The notes: a model not told the origin generated them from the sequence alone. A stretch of 64,000 nt of DNA from Comamonas fluminis (GCF_019186805.1 NZ_CP066783.1:2183501-2247500), one strand, 5' to 3'. Shown: positions 1-9,056, counted from the first letter of the stretch. Made by a program: numbers and translations.

Positions 1-305
1 ACTGGGGCAATGCAGGGTGGTGAATATTGGCGCCCGCCAGATTGTCAGCAAATGGTGGTCATCTGGCTGTGCTAGTGCTTAGGTGCGCAGGCAATTCGGC
101 TTTTTAATGGGCGGCGATTGCTGGTTTTAATAGATTTAAGTATTTGTTTTAAAAACAGATATTTTCTTATGCTGATCTTTGCAAGCCCAGTTACAGAGGG
201 TATGAGAAAAATTGTGTTTCGTTTAAAGCTAATGCCACAGATTGAAGGTATTTTGCGGAATCAATCTATATTTGCCTGCATTTGTTTCATCTCGAAACCA
301 TCTTT
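1..305. other. Gene-poor left edge, AT-rich
   Basis: No convincing gene is visible here. The first 80 bases contain short open frames in two phases ending at stops near 73-81, so the end of a gene lying outside the window is possible but cannot be chosen. Positions 115-305 are clearly richer in A/T than the rest of the window and lie downstream of the leftward phosphoesterase gene. A 63-codon open frame starting at 118 has neither a ribosome site nor a recognisable motif, and I do not call it. Confidence 0.5.
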
Positions 306-468
306 TTAAGGCTTTGCCGCCTCACGTTGCAATTTCAGAATTTCAATATGGGGCGCAACACCCAGCCTGACAGCAAAGCCAGCCCACAGGCCTGCGCCGG
401 AACTCACAAAAAGCTGCATTTTGTCCACCGCATAGCTGCCGCGCACAAAACCATTGTTGACGGGGCAA
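306..468 (-). pseudogene. Out-of-frame C-terminal tail of the metallophosphoesterase
   Basis: Read in the neighbouring frame, this stretch continues the phosphoesterase with VNNGFVRGSYAV, DKMQLFVSSGAGLWAG and a TAA at 306-308. Restoring one G/C in the run at 462-465 would give a 391-residue protein from the start at 1480. The tail carries the Asn/Ser-rich strand that normally closes the active site in this family. It could be a sequencing error in a homopolymer or a genuine recent mutation. Confidence 0.75.
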
Positions 469-1480
469 CCAGCCAGCGGTCCATGCCGCGAATCAGGCCT
501 CCGTGTGTGTGGCCGGAGATTTGCAGATCCACACCATGGTCGGCGTTTTCTCTGGCGAACTTGGGCTGGTGGGCCAGCAGTACATGAAAATCTGCCTTGG
601 CCGCGGCGGCCTGGCGGGCCACGGTGCTGACATCGGGTGCAATGCCTTCGGGTACCGAAGGATTGCTGTTGTAGGGCGAGGTGCGGCCATACACCGGGTC
701 ACCAATGCCGGAAAGTGCCAGCTTGGTGCTGCCAATTTCAATCAGCTGCATGCGGTTTTCCAGCACATTAAGACCAAGGTGGCGAAATTCGGCCATCCAG
801 CTGTCGTAGCCGCTGTAGTACTCGTGGTTGCCAGGGGCTACCCACACGCCATGCGGCGCACGAAGTTGCGCCAGCGCTGCAATGTTCTGACGGCCGCTGG
901 CAATATCACCATCCACCATGTCGCCGGGCAGCACGATCAGGTCCGGCTGCGCGGCCAGTGTGCGGTCTACCACGGTTTGCACATAAAGGGCGTTGTTGAC
1001 CGGGCTGGCGTGGATGTCGGCCAGCACGGCAATGCGCAGCCCTTCCAGCGCTTGCGGCAGTTGGGGCATGACGATGTTCACTTCCTTGATCTGCGGCGGC
1101 TGCAGGGCGTTGTAAACGCCCAGGCCTGACAGCGCGCCGCTCATCGCCAGTGCTGCGACGGTTGGCAGCGCGGAATGAGCACTCAGGCTCCAGCGGGGCC
1201 TGGCCAGCAGCTTGCCCATCAGCCAGATAGCATCGCGCAGCAGCGCAAGCACAGCCATCATCAGCAGCGTTGCCAGCACCCAGCCACCGGGAACCTGCAG
1301 CGGCGCGATATCGGTATAGGCCATGGCGCCGGTTTGCACGGCCTTGAGCAGCAGGGCCGGGAAAATTCCGGCCGCAGTGGTCAGCAGCACCAGTGCGATG
1401 CGGGCCAGCCGGCTCATGCGGCAGGGCCACCAGAGCCAGAGCGCAAGCAGGGGAATGACCAGGGCAGCGGTGGTAACCAT
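404..1480 (-). CDS. Membrane-anchored metallophosphoesterase, C-terminus frameshifted
   Basis: The product is a calcineurin-like phosphoesterase of the YkuE/YaeI type. Three or four hydrophobic segments in the first 120 residues anchor it in the inner membrane, and a catalytic domain follows. The metal-binding motifs are all visible: DIH at 155-157, GDMVDGD near 186, GNHEYY near 219, a His in LLAHQP and SGHTHGG near 325. After LVAP the frame runs into 18 unrelated residues and stops. The family-like ending (VNNGFVRGSY...SSGAGLW) is encoded one frame over and ends at 306, so one base has been lost in the GGGG run at 462-465. The catalytic core is intact. Substrate is unknown; UDP-2,3-diacylglucosamine-type lipids are one possibility in this family. 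Confidence 0.85.
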   Translation of the reverse strand: MVTTAALVIPLLALWLWWPCRMSRLARIALVLLTTAAGIFPALLLKAVQTGAMAYTDIAPLQVPGGWVLATLLMMAVLALLRDAIWLMGKLLARPRWSLSAHSALPTVAALAMSGALSGLGVYNALQPPQIKEVNIVMPQLPQALEGLRIAVLADIHASPVNNALYVQTVVDRTLAAQPDLIVLPGDMVDGDIASGRQNIAALAQLRAPHGVWVAPGNHEYYSGYDSWMAEFRHLGLNVLENRMQLIEIGSTKLALSGIGDPVYGRTSPYNSNPSVPEGIAPDVSTVARQAAAAKADFHVLLAHQPKFARENADHGVDLQISGHTHGGLIRGMDRWLVAPSTMVLCAAAMRWTKCSFL

Positions 1481-1566
1481 GAGGCTCTTCTGACGTCTTC
1501 AGCAAAACAAACCCGCAAGCATAGCAAGGGCCAAGCCTCTTTTTGCCCGCTTGCCAGGGGGCGACG

Positions 1567-1686
1567 TCAGTGGCGCAGCCAGCGGCTGAGCAGGTCTTCC
1601 AGATATTCGGGTGGAATGAACACATCCTTGATCAGCAGACTCAGCAAGAGGACGCTCAGTATCAGTGCCGTGCGCTTGAGTTCCAT
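1567..1686 (-). CDS. Small membrane protein, 39 residues
   Basis: A short frame begins MELKRTALIL, has one strongly hydrophobic segment (about residues 6-19) and ends with the charged tail EDLLSRWLRH. The start at 1686 is chosen because TGGAG lies about eight bases upstream; a longer 73-residue version from 1788 is possible but has a poorer start. No family is recognised. It lies 86 bases upstream of the phosphoesterase start on the same strand, so the two could share a transcript. The call rests on composition and ribosome site only. Confidence 0.4.
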   Translation of the reverse strand: MELKRTALILSVLLLSLLIKDVFIPPEYLEDLLSRWLRH

Positions 1687-1878
1687 GAGCATCTCCAGTG
1701 GGTTTTCCAGCAGTCTAGAAACGGCTGATTTCACAAATATGGCTGGCAGGTAAAGCACTGCCAAAGTTTTGTGATCCGCTGGCGGCATTCAGCTTTTCAT
1801 AAGTCTTGAAGGTGTTCAATGCCTGCTGTTCAGGTTTGGCCCAGGTAGTTCACTGGGTTGCTGAAAGGAGTTGAGATC

Positions 1879-2259
1879 ATGCAAGGCAAGCTATTCGTCA
1901 AGACCGCCAAGTCCCATTCCGCCGCCTGGCTGGCGGCGGCAGCCATGGGCGCAGCCGCTCTATCGGGCTGTGTGGTGGCACCCGTGGGGCCAGCCTATGG
2001 TGGAGGTGGCTACTACGACTCCAATATGGTCGTAGCCAATGTTCCGCCGCCCGCCCCTTATGTGGAAACAGTGCCAGTGGCGCCCTTTGTGGGTGCGGTC
2101 TGGATCGGGGGCTTCTGGGATTGGTCCGGTGGTCGCCATGTCTGGCACCCCGGGCGTTATGAACGACCACGGCCCGGTTTCGCCTATCGCCAGGGTGGCT
2201 GGAGCCATGGGCCGGACGGGCGCTGGATGCTGCACCGTGGAGGCTGGGAACGACACTAA
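1879..2259 (+). CDS. WXXGXW-repeat lipoprotein
   Basis: The start is fixed by a strong AAAGGAG eight bases upstream. The first 30 residues form a lipoprotein signal ending in the lipobox LSGC, so the mature protein should be acylated and membrane-attached. A Gly/Tyr/Pro-rich linker follows, then repeated aromatic motifs: WIGGFWDW, HVWHPGRYERP, WSHGPDGRW and HRGGW. These match the short WXXGXW repeat family common in secreted and lipoproteins of Burkholderiales. Function is unknown, and a role at the cell surface is inference. It is transcribed toward hrpA, but the sequence gives no sign of a shared function. Confidence 0.75.
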   Translation: MQGKLFVKTAKSHSAAWLAAAAMGAAALSGCVVAPVGPAYGGGGYYDSNMVVANVPPPAPYVETVPVAPFVGAVWIGGFWDWSGGRHVWHPGRYERPRPGFAYRQGGWSHGPDGRWMLHRGGWERH

Positions 2260-2310
2260 AGTTCAGACCCGCGGGGTGCTGATCGCCCGTGAAAGCGCGC
2301 AAAGTGCCAA

Positions 2311-2331
2311 GGGCTGGGATAATCCCAGCCC
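2311..2331. promoter_or_regulatory. Perfect 10-bp inverted repeat abutting the hrpA start
   Basis: GGGCTGGGAT and ATCCCAGCCC flank a single A and end three bases before the hrpA ATG. The centre contains GATAAT, which resembles a -10 box. No Shine-Dalgarno sequence lies between the repeat and the start. It may be an operator, a leader hairpin or part of a promoter giving a nearly leaderless message. Confidence 0.5.
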
Positions 2332-2333
2332 TT

Positions 2334-5300
2334 ATGTCTTTGAAGATCACCTTTCCCGAGTCGCTTCCCGTATCTGGCCGCCGCCAGGAAATCATGGAGG
2401 CCATGGATCGCCATCAGGTCATCATCGTCTGTGGCGAGACGGGCTCGGGCAAGACCACGCAGCTGCCCAAGATCGCGCTGGCGTTGGGGCGCGGCAAGCT
2501 CAATGCAACGCCTGACGATAAAGGGCAGGTGCGCGGTCATTTGATTGGCCATACCCAGCCGCGCCGGATTGCGGCCAGCTCGGTGGCCAAGCGCATTGCC
2601 GAAGAGCTGAACACCCCGCTGGGCGAGGTGGTGGGCTACAAGGTGCGCTTTCAGGACAATCTGCAAAAAGGCGCCTCGGTCAAGCTGATGACGGACGGCA
2701 TTTTGTTGGCCGAGACACAGACCGATCCGCTGCTCAAAAACTACGACACGCTGATCATCGACGAGGCGCACGAACGCAGCCTCAACATCGACTTTTTGCT
2801 GGGCTATATCAAGCAGATATTGCCCAAGCGCCCCGATTTAAAGGTGGTGGTGACATCGGCCACCATCGATGCCGATCGCTTTGCCAAGCACTTTGAAGGC
2901 AAGGACGGCCCGGCTCCGGTCATCATGGTCTCTGGCCGCACCTACCCGGTGGAGATGCGCTACCGCCCGTTCGAGGGCGAAAAAGACAAGGATTTGAACG
3001 ACGCCATAGCGGACGGTGTGGACGAGCTGTGGGCCGGCGGCAAGGGTGGGGACATCCTGATCTTCTTGCCCGGTGAGCGTGAGATTCGCGAAGCGGCCGA
3101 CCATGTGCGCAAGCATTTGCAGAACTCGCCCACGCTGCGTAGTGCCGAAGTGCTGCCGCTGTTCTCGCGCCTGTCGCAGGCCGAGCAGGACCGCATCTTT
3201 GACGGCCACACGGGCCGCCGCATCGTGCTGGCCACCAACGTGGCCGAGACCTCGCTGACGGTTCCTGGCATCCGATACGTCATTGACGCAGGCACGGCGC
3301 GCGTTAAGCGCTATTCCTTCCGTAGCAAGGTGGAGCAGCTGCTGGTCGAGCCGATTTCGCAGGCTGCCGCCAACCAGCGTGCCGGCCGTTGCGGCCGTGT
3401 GGCCAACGGTATCTGCATCCGCCTGTATGACGAGGTGGATTTCAACGGCCGCGACAAATTCACCGACCCGGAAATCCTGCGTTCGTCGCTGGCCGGGGTG
3501 ATCTTGCGCATGAAGGCGCTGGGTCTGGGCGATGTGGTGCATTTTCCGTTTCTGGAAGCGCCTTCGGGCCGCGCCATTGCCGACGGCTACCAACTGCTGG
3601 CAGAGCTGGGCGCAGTGGATGACCATGGTCAGTTGCTGCCCATGGGCAAAGAGCTGTCGCGCCTGCCGCTGGATCCGCGCGTGGGCCGCATGATTCTGGA
3701 AGCGCGTGAGCGCGGCGCGGTGGCCGAGGTGCTGATCATTGCCTCGGCGCTTTCTGTGCAAGACGTGCGCGACCGGCCTATGGAAGCGCAGCAGCAGGCC
3801 GACCAGGCACACGCCAAGTTTGACGACGACAAAAGCGAATTCACCGGCTATCTGCGCCTGTGGAAATGGCTGATGGATGCGCGTGGCGGCAAGGTGGTGG
3901 CCAAGACGCGTGCCGAGATGGCCGCGCAAAACAAGCCTGCTGCCAAGCCATCGGCGCGCAACCAGGCCTTCTTGCCCGTCAGCCAGCGCACGAGCGGGTC
4001 TATGGGCGCGCAGGTCGAAGGCACGGTGGAGGAGCGGCTGGCGCTGTTTAACCCGGCCGAGCCGCAGGTGGAAGCCACGCACAAGATCAGCAACCGCCAG
4101 TGGGAGCAGTTGCTGCGCCAGAACTTCATCAACATCCGCCGCGTGCGCGAATGGCGCGACACACACAGCCAGTTGCTGACAGTGGTGAAGGAGCAGAAAT
4201 GGCTGCTGAACAACGAGGCCGCTGGGTATGACGCGGTGCACCTGTCCATGTTGTCCGGCCTGCTGGGCAATATTGGCTACAAGGGCGAGGAAAGCGAAGC
4301 CTATCTGGGCGCGCACGGCATCAAGTTCCACCCGCACCCCGGCGCACATCTGAGCAAAAAGCCGGGCCGCTGGATTGTGGCGGCCGAGCAGGTGGAAACC
4401 TCGCGCCTGTATGGCCGGGGCATTGCGGCGATTGAGCCGCAGTGGCTGGAAGAGGTGGGCGGCCATCTGCTCAAAAAGCAGTTGCTGGACCCGCACTGGA
4501 GCAAAAAGCAGGCCGATGTGGTGGCGCTGGAACGTGCCACGCTCTACGGCTTGGTGGTCTACAACGGTCGGCGCGTCAGCTATGGTCGCGTCGATCCGCA
4601 CGAAGCGCGTAATTTGTTCATCCGTCAGGCGATGGTGGAGGGAGAGTGGGAAACCAAATGGCATTTCCTGCCCGCCAATTTGAAGCTGATGCGCAAGGTG
4701 GAAGAGCTGGAACACAAGAGCCGCCGCCAGGACGTGCTGGTGGACGATGAGCTGATCTTTGCCTTCTACGACCAGCAATTGCCGCACGATGTGTACAGCG
4801 GCGCCACATTTGATAAATGGTTCCGTGCCGAAAGCAAGGCCAAGCCCGAGCTGCTGCGCCTCTCTAAAGACGAGTTGATGCGCCATGAGGCGGCAGGCAT
4901 CACTACCGACAACTTCCCGAAGACCGTGAAGCTGGGCGGTGTGGATTGCACCGCCACCTATCTGCACAGCCCCGGTGATGCGCGTGACGGCATCACCGTC
5001 ACCGTGCCGCTGTTTGTGCTCAATCAGGTGTCGGAAGATCGTGCTGAATGGCTGGTGCCCGGCATGCTCAAGGACAAGATTCAGGCCCTGCTCAAAAGCC
5101 TGCCCCAGCGCCCGCGCAGCCGCTTTGTGCCGCTGCCCGAAAGCGCGACGCGGCTGGCTGAGCTGTTTACTCAGCCCGATCGCTGGTTGCAAGGCGGCTT
5201 GATTGACGCACTGCTCAAGCAGGTGCGCGATGAAACCTCGCTGGACGTCAAGCGTGCCGACTTCAAGCTGGACATGCTCAGCCCGCATTTGTTCATGAAC

Positions 5301-6413
5301 TTCCGCATCACGGACGAGCATGGCCGCCAGCTGGGCCAGGGCCGCAATCTGGGGGCGCTCAAGGCCGAGTGGGGCGTCAAGGCGCGTGGGGCGTTCCAGG
5401 CGCTTGCGTCATTGAAAGTGGCCTCCGTCGTGGCAGAACAGGCGGATTTGGATGGAAAACAGCCTGAAGTCAAGAAAAATAGCGGACCTTCTGCTTCAAA
5501 TAAAGGAGCGCCTGTTTCGCGACCCGAAGCAGCGGCCCCTGCGGTATCTCCTGCGCAAAAGCATGACGCCCGCTACAAGGAATGGAGCTTTGGCGAGCTG
5601 CCCGAGCTGATGGAAATCAAAAAGGGCGGCACCACGCTGATCGGCTTCCCCGCGCTGATCGACCATGGCGACAGCGTCGGCATCGAAGTGTTTGACGAGC
5701 CCGAAGCCGCAGCCGCCAAGCACCGTGTGGGCCTGCGCCGCCTGTTTGCGCTGCAGATCAAGGATGCGCTCAAGTACCTGGAAAAAAACATTCCAGACCT
5801 GCAGAAAATGGCTGTGGCCTATATGCCACTGGGCACGCAGGAAGAGTTGCGCGGCCAGATCATCGATGTGGCCATCGACCGCGCCTTTTTGCAAGACCCG
5901 CTGCCCGCCAACGAAGCGGACTTTAAACAGCGCGTGCAGGATGGCCGTGGCCGCCTGACCTTGATTGCCAACGAAGTGGCGCGTATGAGCAGCACCATAC
6001 TGACCGAGTACGCCGCTGCTGCACGCAAGATCAAGGACACTAAAAACGCACCGGAAGCGACCAAGGATGCGGGCGAGCAGCTATCAAAACTGGTGCCCAA
6101 GAAATTCATTGCCGTGGCCCCCTGGAGCCAGCTGGGCCATTACGCCCGCTATCTGAAGGCCATCACCACGCGCCTTGATAAATACCGCGCAGACCCGGCC
6201 CGTGACGCCGCCAAGCAAAAGGAGCTGCAGCCGCTGGAGCAGCGCTACTGGCGTTTGGTAGCAGAGCGCAAGGGCGCGGTGGATGCCCGCATGCAGGAAT
6301 ACCGCTGGATGCTGGAAGAGCTGCGCGTGAGCTTCTTCGCGCAAGAGCTGCGCACGCCATATCCTGTCAGTTCCAAGCGGCTGGACAAGGTGTGGGCACA
6401 GCTGCAGAACTGA
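2334..6413 (+). CDS. hrpA: ATP-dependent RNA helicase HrpA
   Basis: A 1359-residue DEAH-box helicase, close to the usual HrpA length. Walker A GETGSGKT is at residues 34-41 and the DEAH box at 143-146, followed by SAT, the helicase C domain with QRAGRCGR, HA2 and OB-fold regions and the long DUF3418-type C-terminal domain that separates HrpA from HrpB. In Enterobacteria HrpA rescues stalled translation and affects mRNA processing. The start MSLKITFP is preferred over one 15 codons upstream because similarity begins there. Around residue 1045 there is a Lys/Asn/Ser/Ala/Pro-rich linker (KKNSGPSASNKGAP and onward) whose DNA is more A-rich than its surroundings and looks inserted. Confidence 0.93.
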   Translation: MSLKITFPESLPVSGRRQEIMEAMDRHQVIIVCGETGSGKTTQLPKIALALGRGKLNATPDDKGQVRGHLIGHTQPRRIAASSVAKRIAEELNTPLGEVVGYKVRFQDNLQKGASVKLMTDGILLAETQTDPLLKNYDTLIIDEAHERSLNIDFLLGYIKQILPKRPDLKVVVTSATIDADRFAKHFEGKDGPAPVIMVSGRTYPVEMRYRPFEGEKDKDLNDAIADGVDELWAGGKGGDILIFLPGEREIREAADHVRKHLQNSPTLRSAEVLPLFSRLSQAEQDRIFDGHTGRRIVLATNVAETSLTVPGIRYVIDAGTARVKRYSFRSKVEQLLVEPISQAAANQRAGRCGRVANGICIRLYDEVDFNGRDKFTDPEILRSSLAGVILRMKALGLGDVVHFPFLEAPSGRAIADGYQLLAELGAVDDHGQLLPMGKELSRLPLDPRVGRMILEARERGAVAEVLIIASALSVQDVRDRPMEAQQQADQAHAKFDDDKSEFTGYLRLWKWLMDARGGKVVAKTRAEMAAQNKPAAKPSARNQAFLPVSQRTSGSMGAQVEGTVEERLALFNPAEPQVEATHKISNRQWEQLLRQNFINIRRVREWRDTHSQLLTVVKEQKWLLNNEAAGYDAVHLSMLSGLLGNIGYKGEESEAYLGAHGIKFHPHPGAHLSKKPGRWIVAAEQVETSRLYGRGIAAIEPQWLEEVGGHLLKKQLLDPHWSKKQADVVALERATLYGLVVYNGRRVSYGRVDPHEARNLFIRQAMVEGEWETKWHFLPANLKLMRKVEELEHKSRRQDVLVDDELIFAFYDQQLPHDVYSGATFDKWFRAESKAKPELLRLSKDELMRHEAAGITTDNFPKTVKLGGVDCTATYLHSPGDARDGITVTVPLFVLNQVSEDRAEWLVPGMLKDKIQALLKSLPQRPRSRFVPLPESATRLAELFTQPDRWLQGGLIDALLKQVRDETSLDVKRADFKLDMLSPHLFMNFRITDEHGRQLGQGRNLGALKAEWGVKARGAFQALASLKVASVVAEQADLDGKQPEVKKNSGPSASNKGAPVSRPEAAAPAVSPAQKHDARYKEWSFGELPELMEIKKGGTTLIGFPALIDHGDSVGIEVFDEPEAAAAKHRVGLRRLFALQIKDALKYLEKNIPDLQKMAVAYMPLGTQEELRGQIIDVAIDRAFLQDPLPANEADFKQRVQDGRGRLTLIANEVARMSSTILTEYAAAARKIKDTKNAPEATKDAGEQLSKLVPKKFIAVAPWSQLGHYARYLKAITTRLDKYRADPARDAAKQKELQPLEQRYWRLVAERKGAVDARMQEYRWMLEELRVSFFAQELRTPYPVSSKRLDKVWAQLQN

Positions 6414-6422
6414 TGTAGATCA

Positions 6423-6449
6423 AGCCTGCCTGCAATGGGCAGGCTGTTT
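6423..6449 (+). terminator. Hairpin after hrpA
   Basis: AGCCTGCC and GGCAGGCT pair across a 7-base loop, followed by a short GTTT. It lies about ten bases after the hrpA stop and is probably a weak intrinsic terminator. Confidence 0.5.
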
Positions 6450-6505
6450 GGCTCAGGCGGTGCTAGATTCATTGGCGATCCATGTGGATCGTCAATGAGT
6501 GCTTC

Positions 6506-7930
6506 ATGAACATCACATTTCACGGTGCTGCGCAGTCGGTTACAGGTTCTTGTTTTCTGGTGGAGGCGCACGGCTGTCGCTTCCTGATTGATTGCGGCAT
6601 GGCGCAGGGCGGGCGCGAGGCCGATGAGCACAATCACAAGGCGTTCGCCTTTGATCCCTCGCGCATTGATTTTGTGGTGCTGACGCATGCACACATCGAC
6701 CACAGCGGCCTGTTGCCCAAGCTGGCCGCAAGCGGCTTCAAGGGGCCTGTGTACTGCACGCTGGCCAGCAAGGACTTGCTGGATGTTCTGCTCAAGGACA
6801 GTGCGCATATTCAGCAGATGGAGACTGAGCGCTACGCCAAGCGGGCGGCCAGGCACCACCAGGACTCGAAAAAGCACGGCGCTGACCGCAGCCCCTGGGA
6901 AGGGCAGCCGCTGTACACCCTGGCCCATGTGGCACGCGTGATGGAGCTGGTGCAGGCCAAGCCTTATGGCAAGACCTTCGAGCCACATCCTTCGGTCAAG
7001 CTGTGCTTTCAGGATGCGGGGCATATTCTGGGCTCGGCCATCGCCGAGTTGTGGCTGGCCGATGGCAAGGGGCACAGCAAAAAGCTGGTGGCCAGCGGCG
7101 ATCTGGGCCAGCCGGGGCGTGTGATCTTGCGCGACCCCACACCGATTGCTGAAGCTGATGTGCTGCTGATCGAGTCCACGTACGGGGACAGGCTGCACAA
7201 GAACACCGACGACACACTGGATGAGCTGGTGGATGTCGTCACGCGCACGGCGCCGCATGGCAATGTGATCATTCCTGCGTTTGCCGTGGGGCGCACGCAG
7301 GAGCTGCTCTATCACTTCATGCAGCTCATCGAGCAGGGCCGTTTGCCGCCGGTGGAGATTTTTGTGGATTCGCCCATGGCGGTGGCGGCCACGGAAATCA
7401 CGCTCAAGCATTTTTCCTTGTTTGACGATGAAGCTCAGCAATTGCTGGGCAGCGCCAGGCAGCTCAAGGAATCGGCCCACATTCATTTCATCAGTGAGGT
7501 GGAGGACTCCATCAAGCTCAACCGCATCAAGAATGGTGCGGTCATCATCTCGGCCAGCGGCATGTGCGATGCGGGGCGGGTGCTGCACCACCTGCACAAC
7601 AACCTTTCACGCCCCGAGTGTGCGGTGGTGATCTGCGGCTTTCAGGCCGAAGGCTCACTGGGCCGCAGGCTGGTGGATGGCGTCAAGCAGGTGCGCATGT
7701 TTGGCGAAGAGGTCAATGTGCGTGCCAGTGTGCATACGCTGGGTGGCTTCTCGGCCCATGCCGATCAAAAGGCTTTGCTGGACTGGGCTGGCGCCTTCAA
7801 GGTGCCGCCAGCGCAGACCTTTATCGTGCACGGCGAAGAGCACTCTGCCCAGGCCCTGGCTGCGCTGCTGCGAGAGCGTTTGCACCATCAGGTGACCGTG
7901 CCGGAACTGGGCCAGCGCTGCGAAATTTGA
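6506..7930 (+). CDS. MBL-fold / beta-CASP RNA-specificity metallo-hydrolase
   Basis: This 474-residue protein carries the metallo-beta-lactamase signature HAHIDHSG near residue 60, followed by a beta-CASP domain and the C-terminal RNA-metabolising zone (HTLGGFSAHAD and the final FIVHGEEHSA). The architecture is that of the CPSF73-like/YsH group of nucleases, which act on RNA. The start at 6506 (MNITFHGAAQSVTGS) is where family similarity begins; an upstream ATG at 6482 adds eight unrelated residues. Zinc ligands appear complete. It stands alone after hrpA, in the same direction. A role in RNA processing is likely from the family but is not shown by the sequence. Confidence 0.88.
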   Translation: MNITFHGAAQSVTGSCFLVEAHGCRFLIDCGMAQGGREADEHNHKAFAFDPSRIDFVVLTHAHIDHSGLLPKLAASGFKGPVYCTLASKDLLDVLLKDSAHIQQMETERYAKRAARHHQDSKKHGADRSPWEGQPLYTLAHVARVMELVQAKPYGKTFEPHPSVKLCFQDAGHILGSAIAELWLADGKGHSKKLVASGDLGQPGRVILRDPTPIAEADVLLIESTYGDRLHKNTDDTLDELVDVVTRTAPHGNVIIPAFAVGRTQELLYHFMQLIEQGRLPPVEIFVDSPMAVAATEITLKHFSLFDDEAQQLLGSARQLKESAHIHFISEVEDSIKLNRIKNGAVIISASGMCDAGRVLHHLHNNLSRPECAVVICGFQAEGSLGRRLVDGVKQVRMFGEEVNVRASVHTLGGFSAHADQKALLDWAGAFKVPPAQTFIVHGEEHSAQALAALLRERLHHQVTVPELGQRCEI

Positions 7931-8026
7931 GAGGCCGGGCCTGCCCCAGCGCATGACGCCACTGATGCCAGGGTGGGCTTGAGAGCTGTCTGAAAGCGAG
8001 CAGGCAAAAGGCGGCACACTGAAAGA

Positions 8027-8560
8027 ATGTTCTGGAGTCGTTCGCTATTGCCCGAGGAAGTTGCGTTTGTGCGGCGATTCTTTGGCGCCTCTTTGAATGC
8101 ACTGCTGCCGCGTTTGCGCATCTATCTGCGGCGTATTGGGGATACACGGCGGGCCTTGTCCATGAATGGTGGCAGGCTTTATCTGCCCGCCAGCTTTTTT
8201 GAAGGCCGTGACCCGCGCAAGCTGCTGCACCTGTCCCATCCTGCGGTAGCTGGAATTTTTGCCCATGAACTGCTGCACCAGTGGCAGCGCCTGCAAGGGC
8301 GTGCGGTGACGCGCGAGGCCATGCTGCTGCAGCTCAAGGCACTGTGTCTGCGGCACGACCCTTATTCCTATTCGGCCTGTGATGATGCGCAGGCCATGCT
8401 GAAAGTGTTTCTGCAGGCCTCGGTGGAACAGCAGGGCCAGATCTGGGAAGACCATGTGCGAGCCGCCGTGGCGGGGCGGCCATTGGCCTGCATGCAGGCG
8501 CTGCACAGCCATATCTGTGCAGACGTCAATCTTGTCCATCCGTCTGCGCTGCAGGGTTGA
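8027..8560 (+). CDS. Zincin-like hypothetical protein with HELLH motif
   Basis: This 177-residue protein has no clear signal peptide. Its main feature is FAHELLHQWQRLQGR near residues 78-92, an HExxH zinc-protease signature on a helix. The segment MNGGRLYLPASFF before it resembles a strand leading to a zincin active site. A third zinc ligand is not obvious. Similar small HExxH proteins occur near Vgr and other exported-protein genes, but none are adjacent here. The last 35 bases overlap the 3' end of the convergent gene, so the two messages are antisense over that stretch. Function unknown. Confidence 0.6.
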   Translation: MFWSRSLLPEEVAFVRRFFGASLNALLPRLRIYLRRIGDTRRALSMNGGRLYLPASFFEGRDPRKLLHLSHPAVAGIFAHELLHQWQRLQGRAVTREAMLLQLKALCLRHDPYSYSACDDAQAMLKVFLQASVEQQGQIWEDHVRAAVAGRPLACMQALHSHICADVNLVHPSALQG

Positions 8561-9056
8561 AGGCGGCAATCAGGTCCTGATCGGAAACCTCTCGCGCCGC
8601 GCCGAAGCCCGCAATATGCCTGCCCTTGCTGGGCGTGATGCACATAAAGCGAAAGTCGCCCAGCATGGTCATGGGCTCTGCCTCGGGAAAGCGCGCCAGA
8701 TAGCGGCGCCTGGCTGCCTCATACAGCACGCTTTCACGCGGTGGGGTGGAGGCCACACCTTGAATGCTGACTCGCTCCAGCGCATGCACGCCCTGACCGG
8801 GCACTTCAGTGGCCACCATCATCAGGCTGATGGCCGCGTGCTGCTGCATGGCGCTGGTGTGACTGGCCAGCCCGCTGACATGAATGACCAGACACGCAAA
8901 ATCAGTACACCAGGCCCAGGGAACAAAGGACAGCTCCGGGGCTGGCAATTGCGCAGGGCTGGAAAAATCTGCCAAAGGCTGAACGGCCAGCGCCGCCGTG
9001 CGCTGGCTGGAAAGCAGGGCACGCAAAGAGAGCTGAAGTCTTGATTCATGGAGCAT
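8526..9056 (-). CDS. HugZ / pyridoxamine-phosphate oxidase-like protein
   Basis: A 176-residue protein with the split-barrel FMN-binding fold of the pyridoxamine 5'-phosphate oxidase superfamily. LSLRALLSSQRTAALAV at the N-terminus, the strand FVPWAW and ALERVSIQGVASTPP, ARRRYLARFPEAEPM and LGDFRFMCITPSKGRHIAGFGAA resemble the HugZ/HutZ heme-utilisation branch. In that branch the protein degrades or binds heme. The heme-related C-terminal extension of HugZ is short or missing here, so a general flavin or heme reductase role is equally possible. It converges on the HELLH gene with a 35-base overlap. Confidence 0.7.
   Translation of the reverse strand: MLHESRLQLSLRALLSSQRTAALAVQPLADFSSPAQLPAPELSFVPWAWCTDFACLVIHVSGLASHTSAMQQHAAISLMMVATEVPGQGVHALERVSIQGVASTPPRESVLYEAARRRYLARFPEAEPMTMLGDFRFMCITPSKGRHIAGFGAAREVSDQDLIAAFNPAAQTDGQD

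Noticed and set aside
118..309. 63-codon frame near the left edge
   Set aside because: AT-rich, no ribosome site, no motif, and it runs into the 3' end of the phosphoesterase tail.
2838..5321. An 827-codon open frame antisense to hrpA
   Set aside because: It lies wholly over the conserved helicase gene, has His/Gln/Arg-rich composition typical of antisense frames in GC-rich genes and no ribosome site.
6245..7597. A 450-codon minus-strand frame over the hrpA end and the MBL gene
   Set aside because: Both plus-strand genes carry clear catalytic motifs; this is a shadow.
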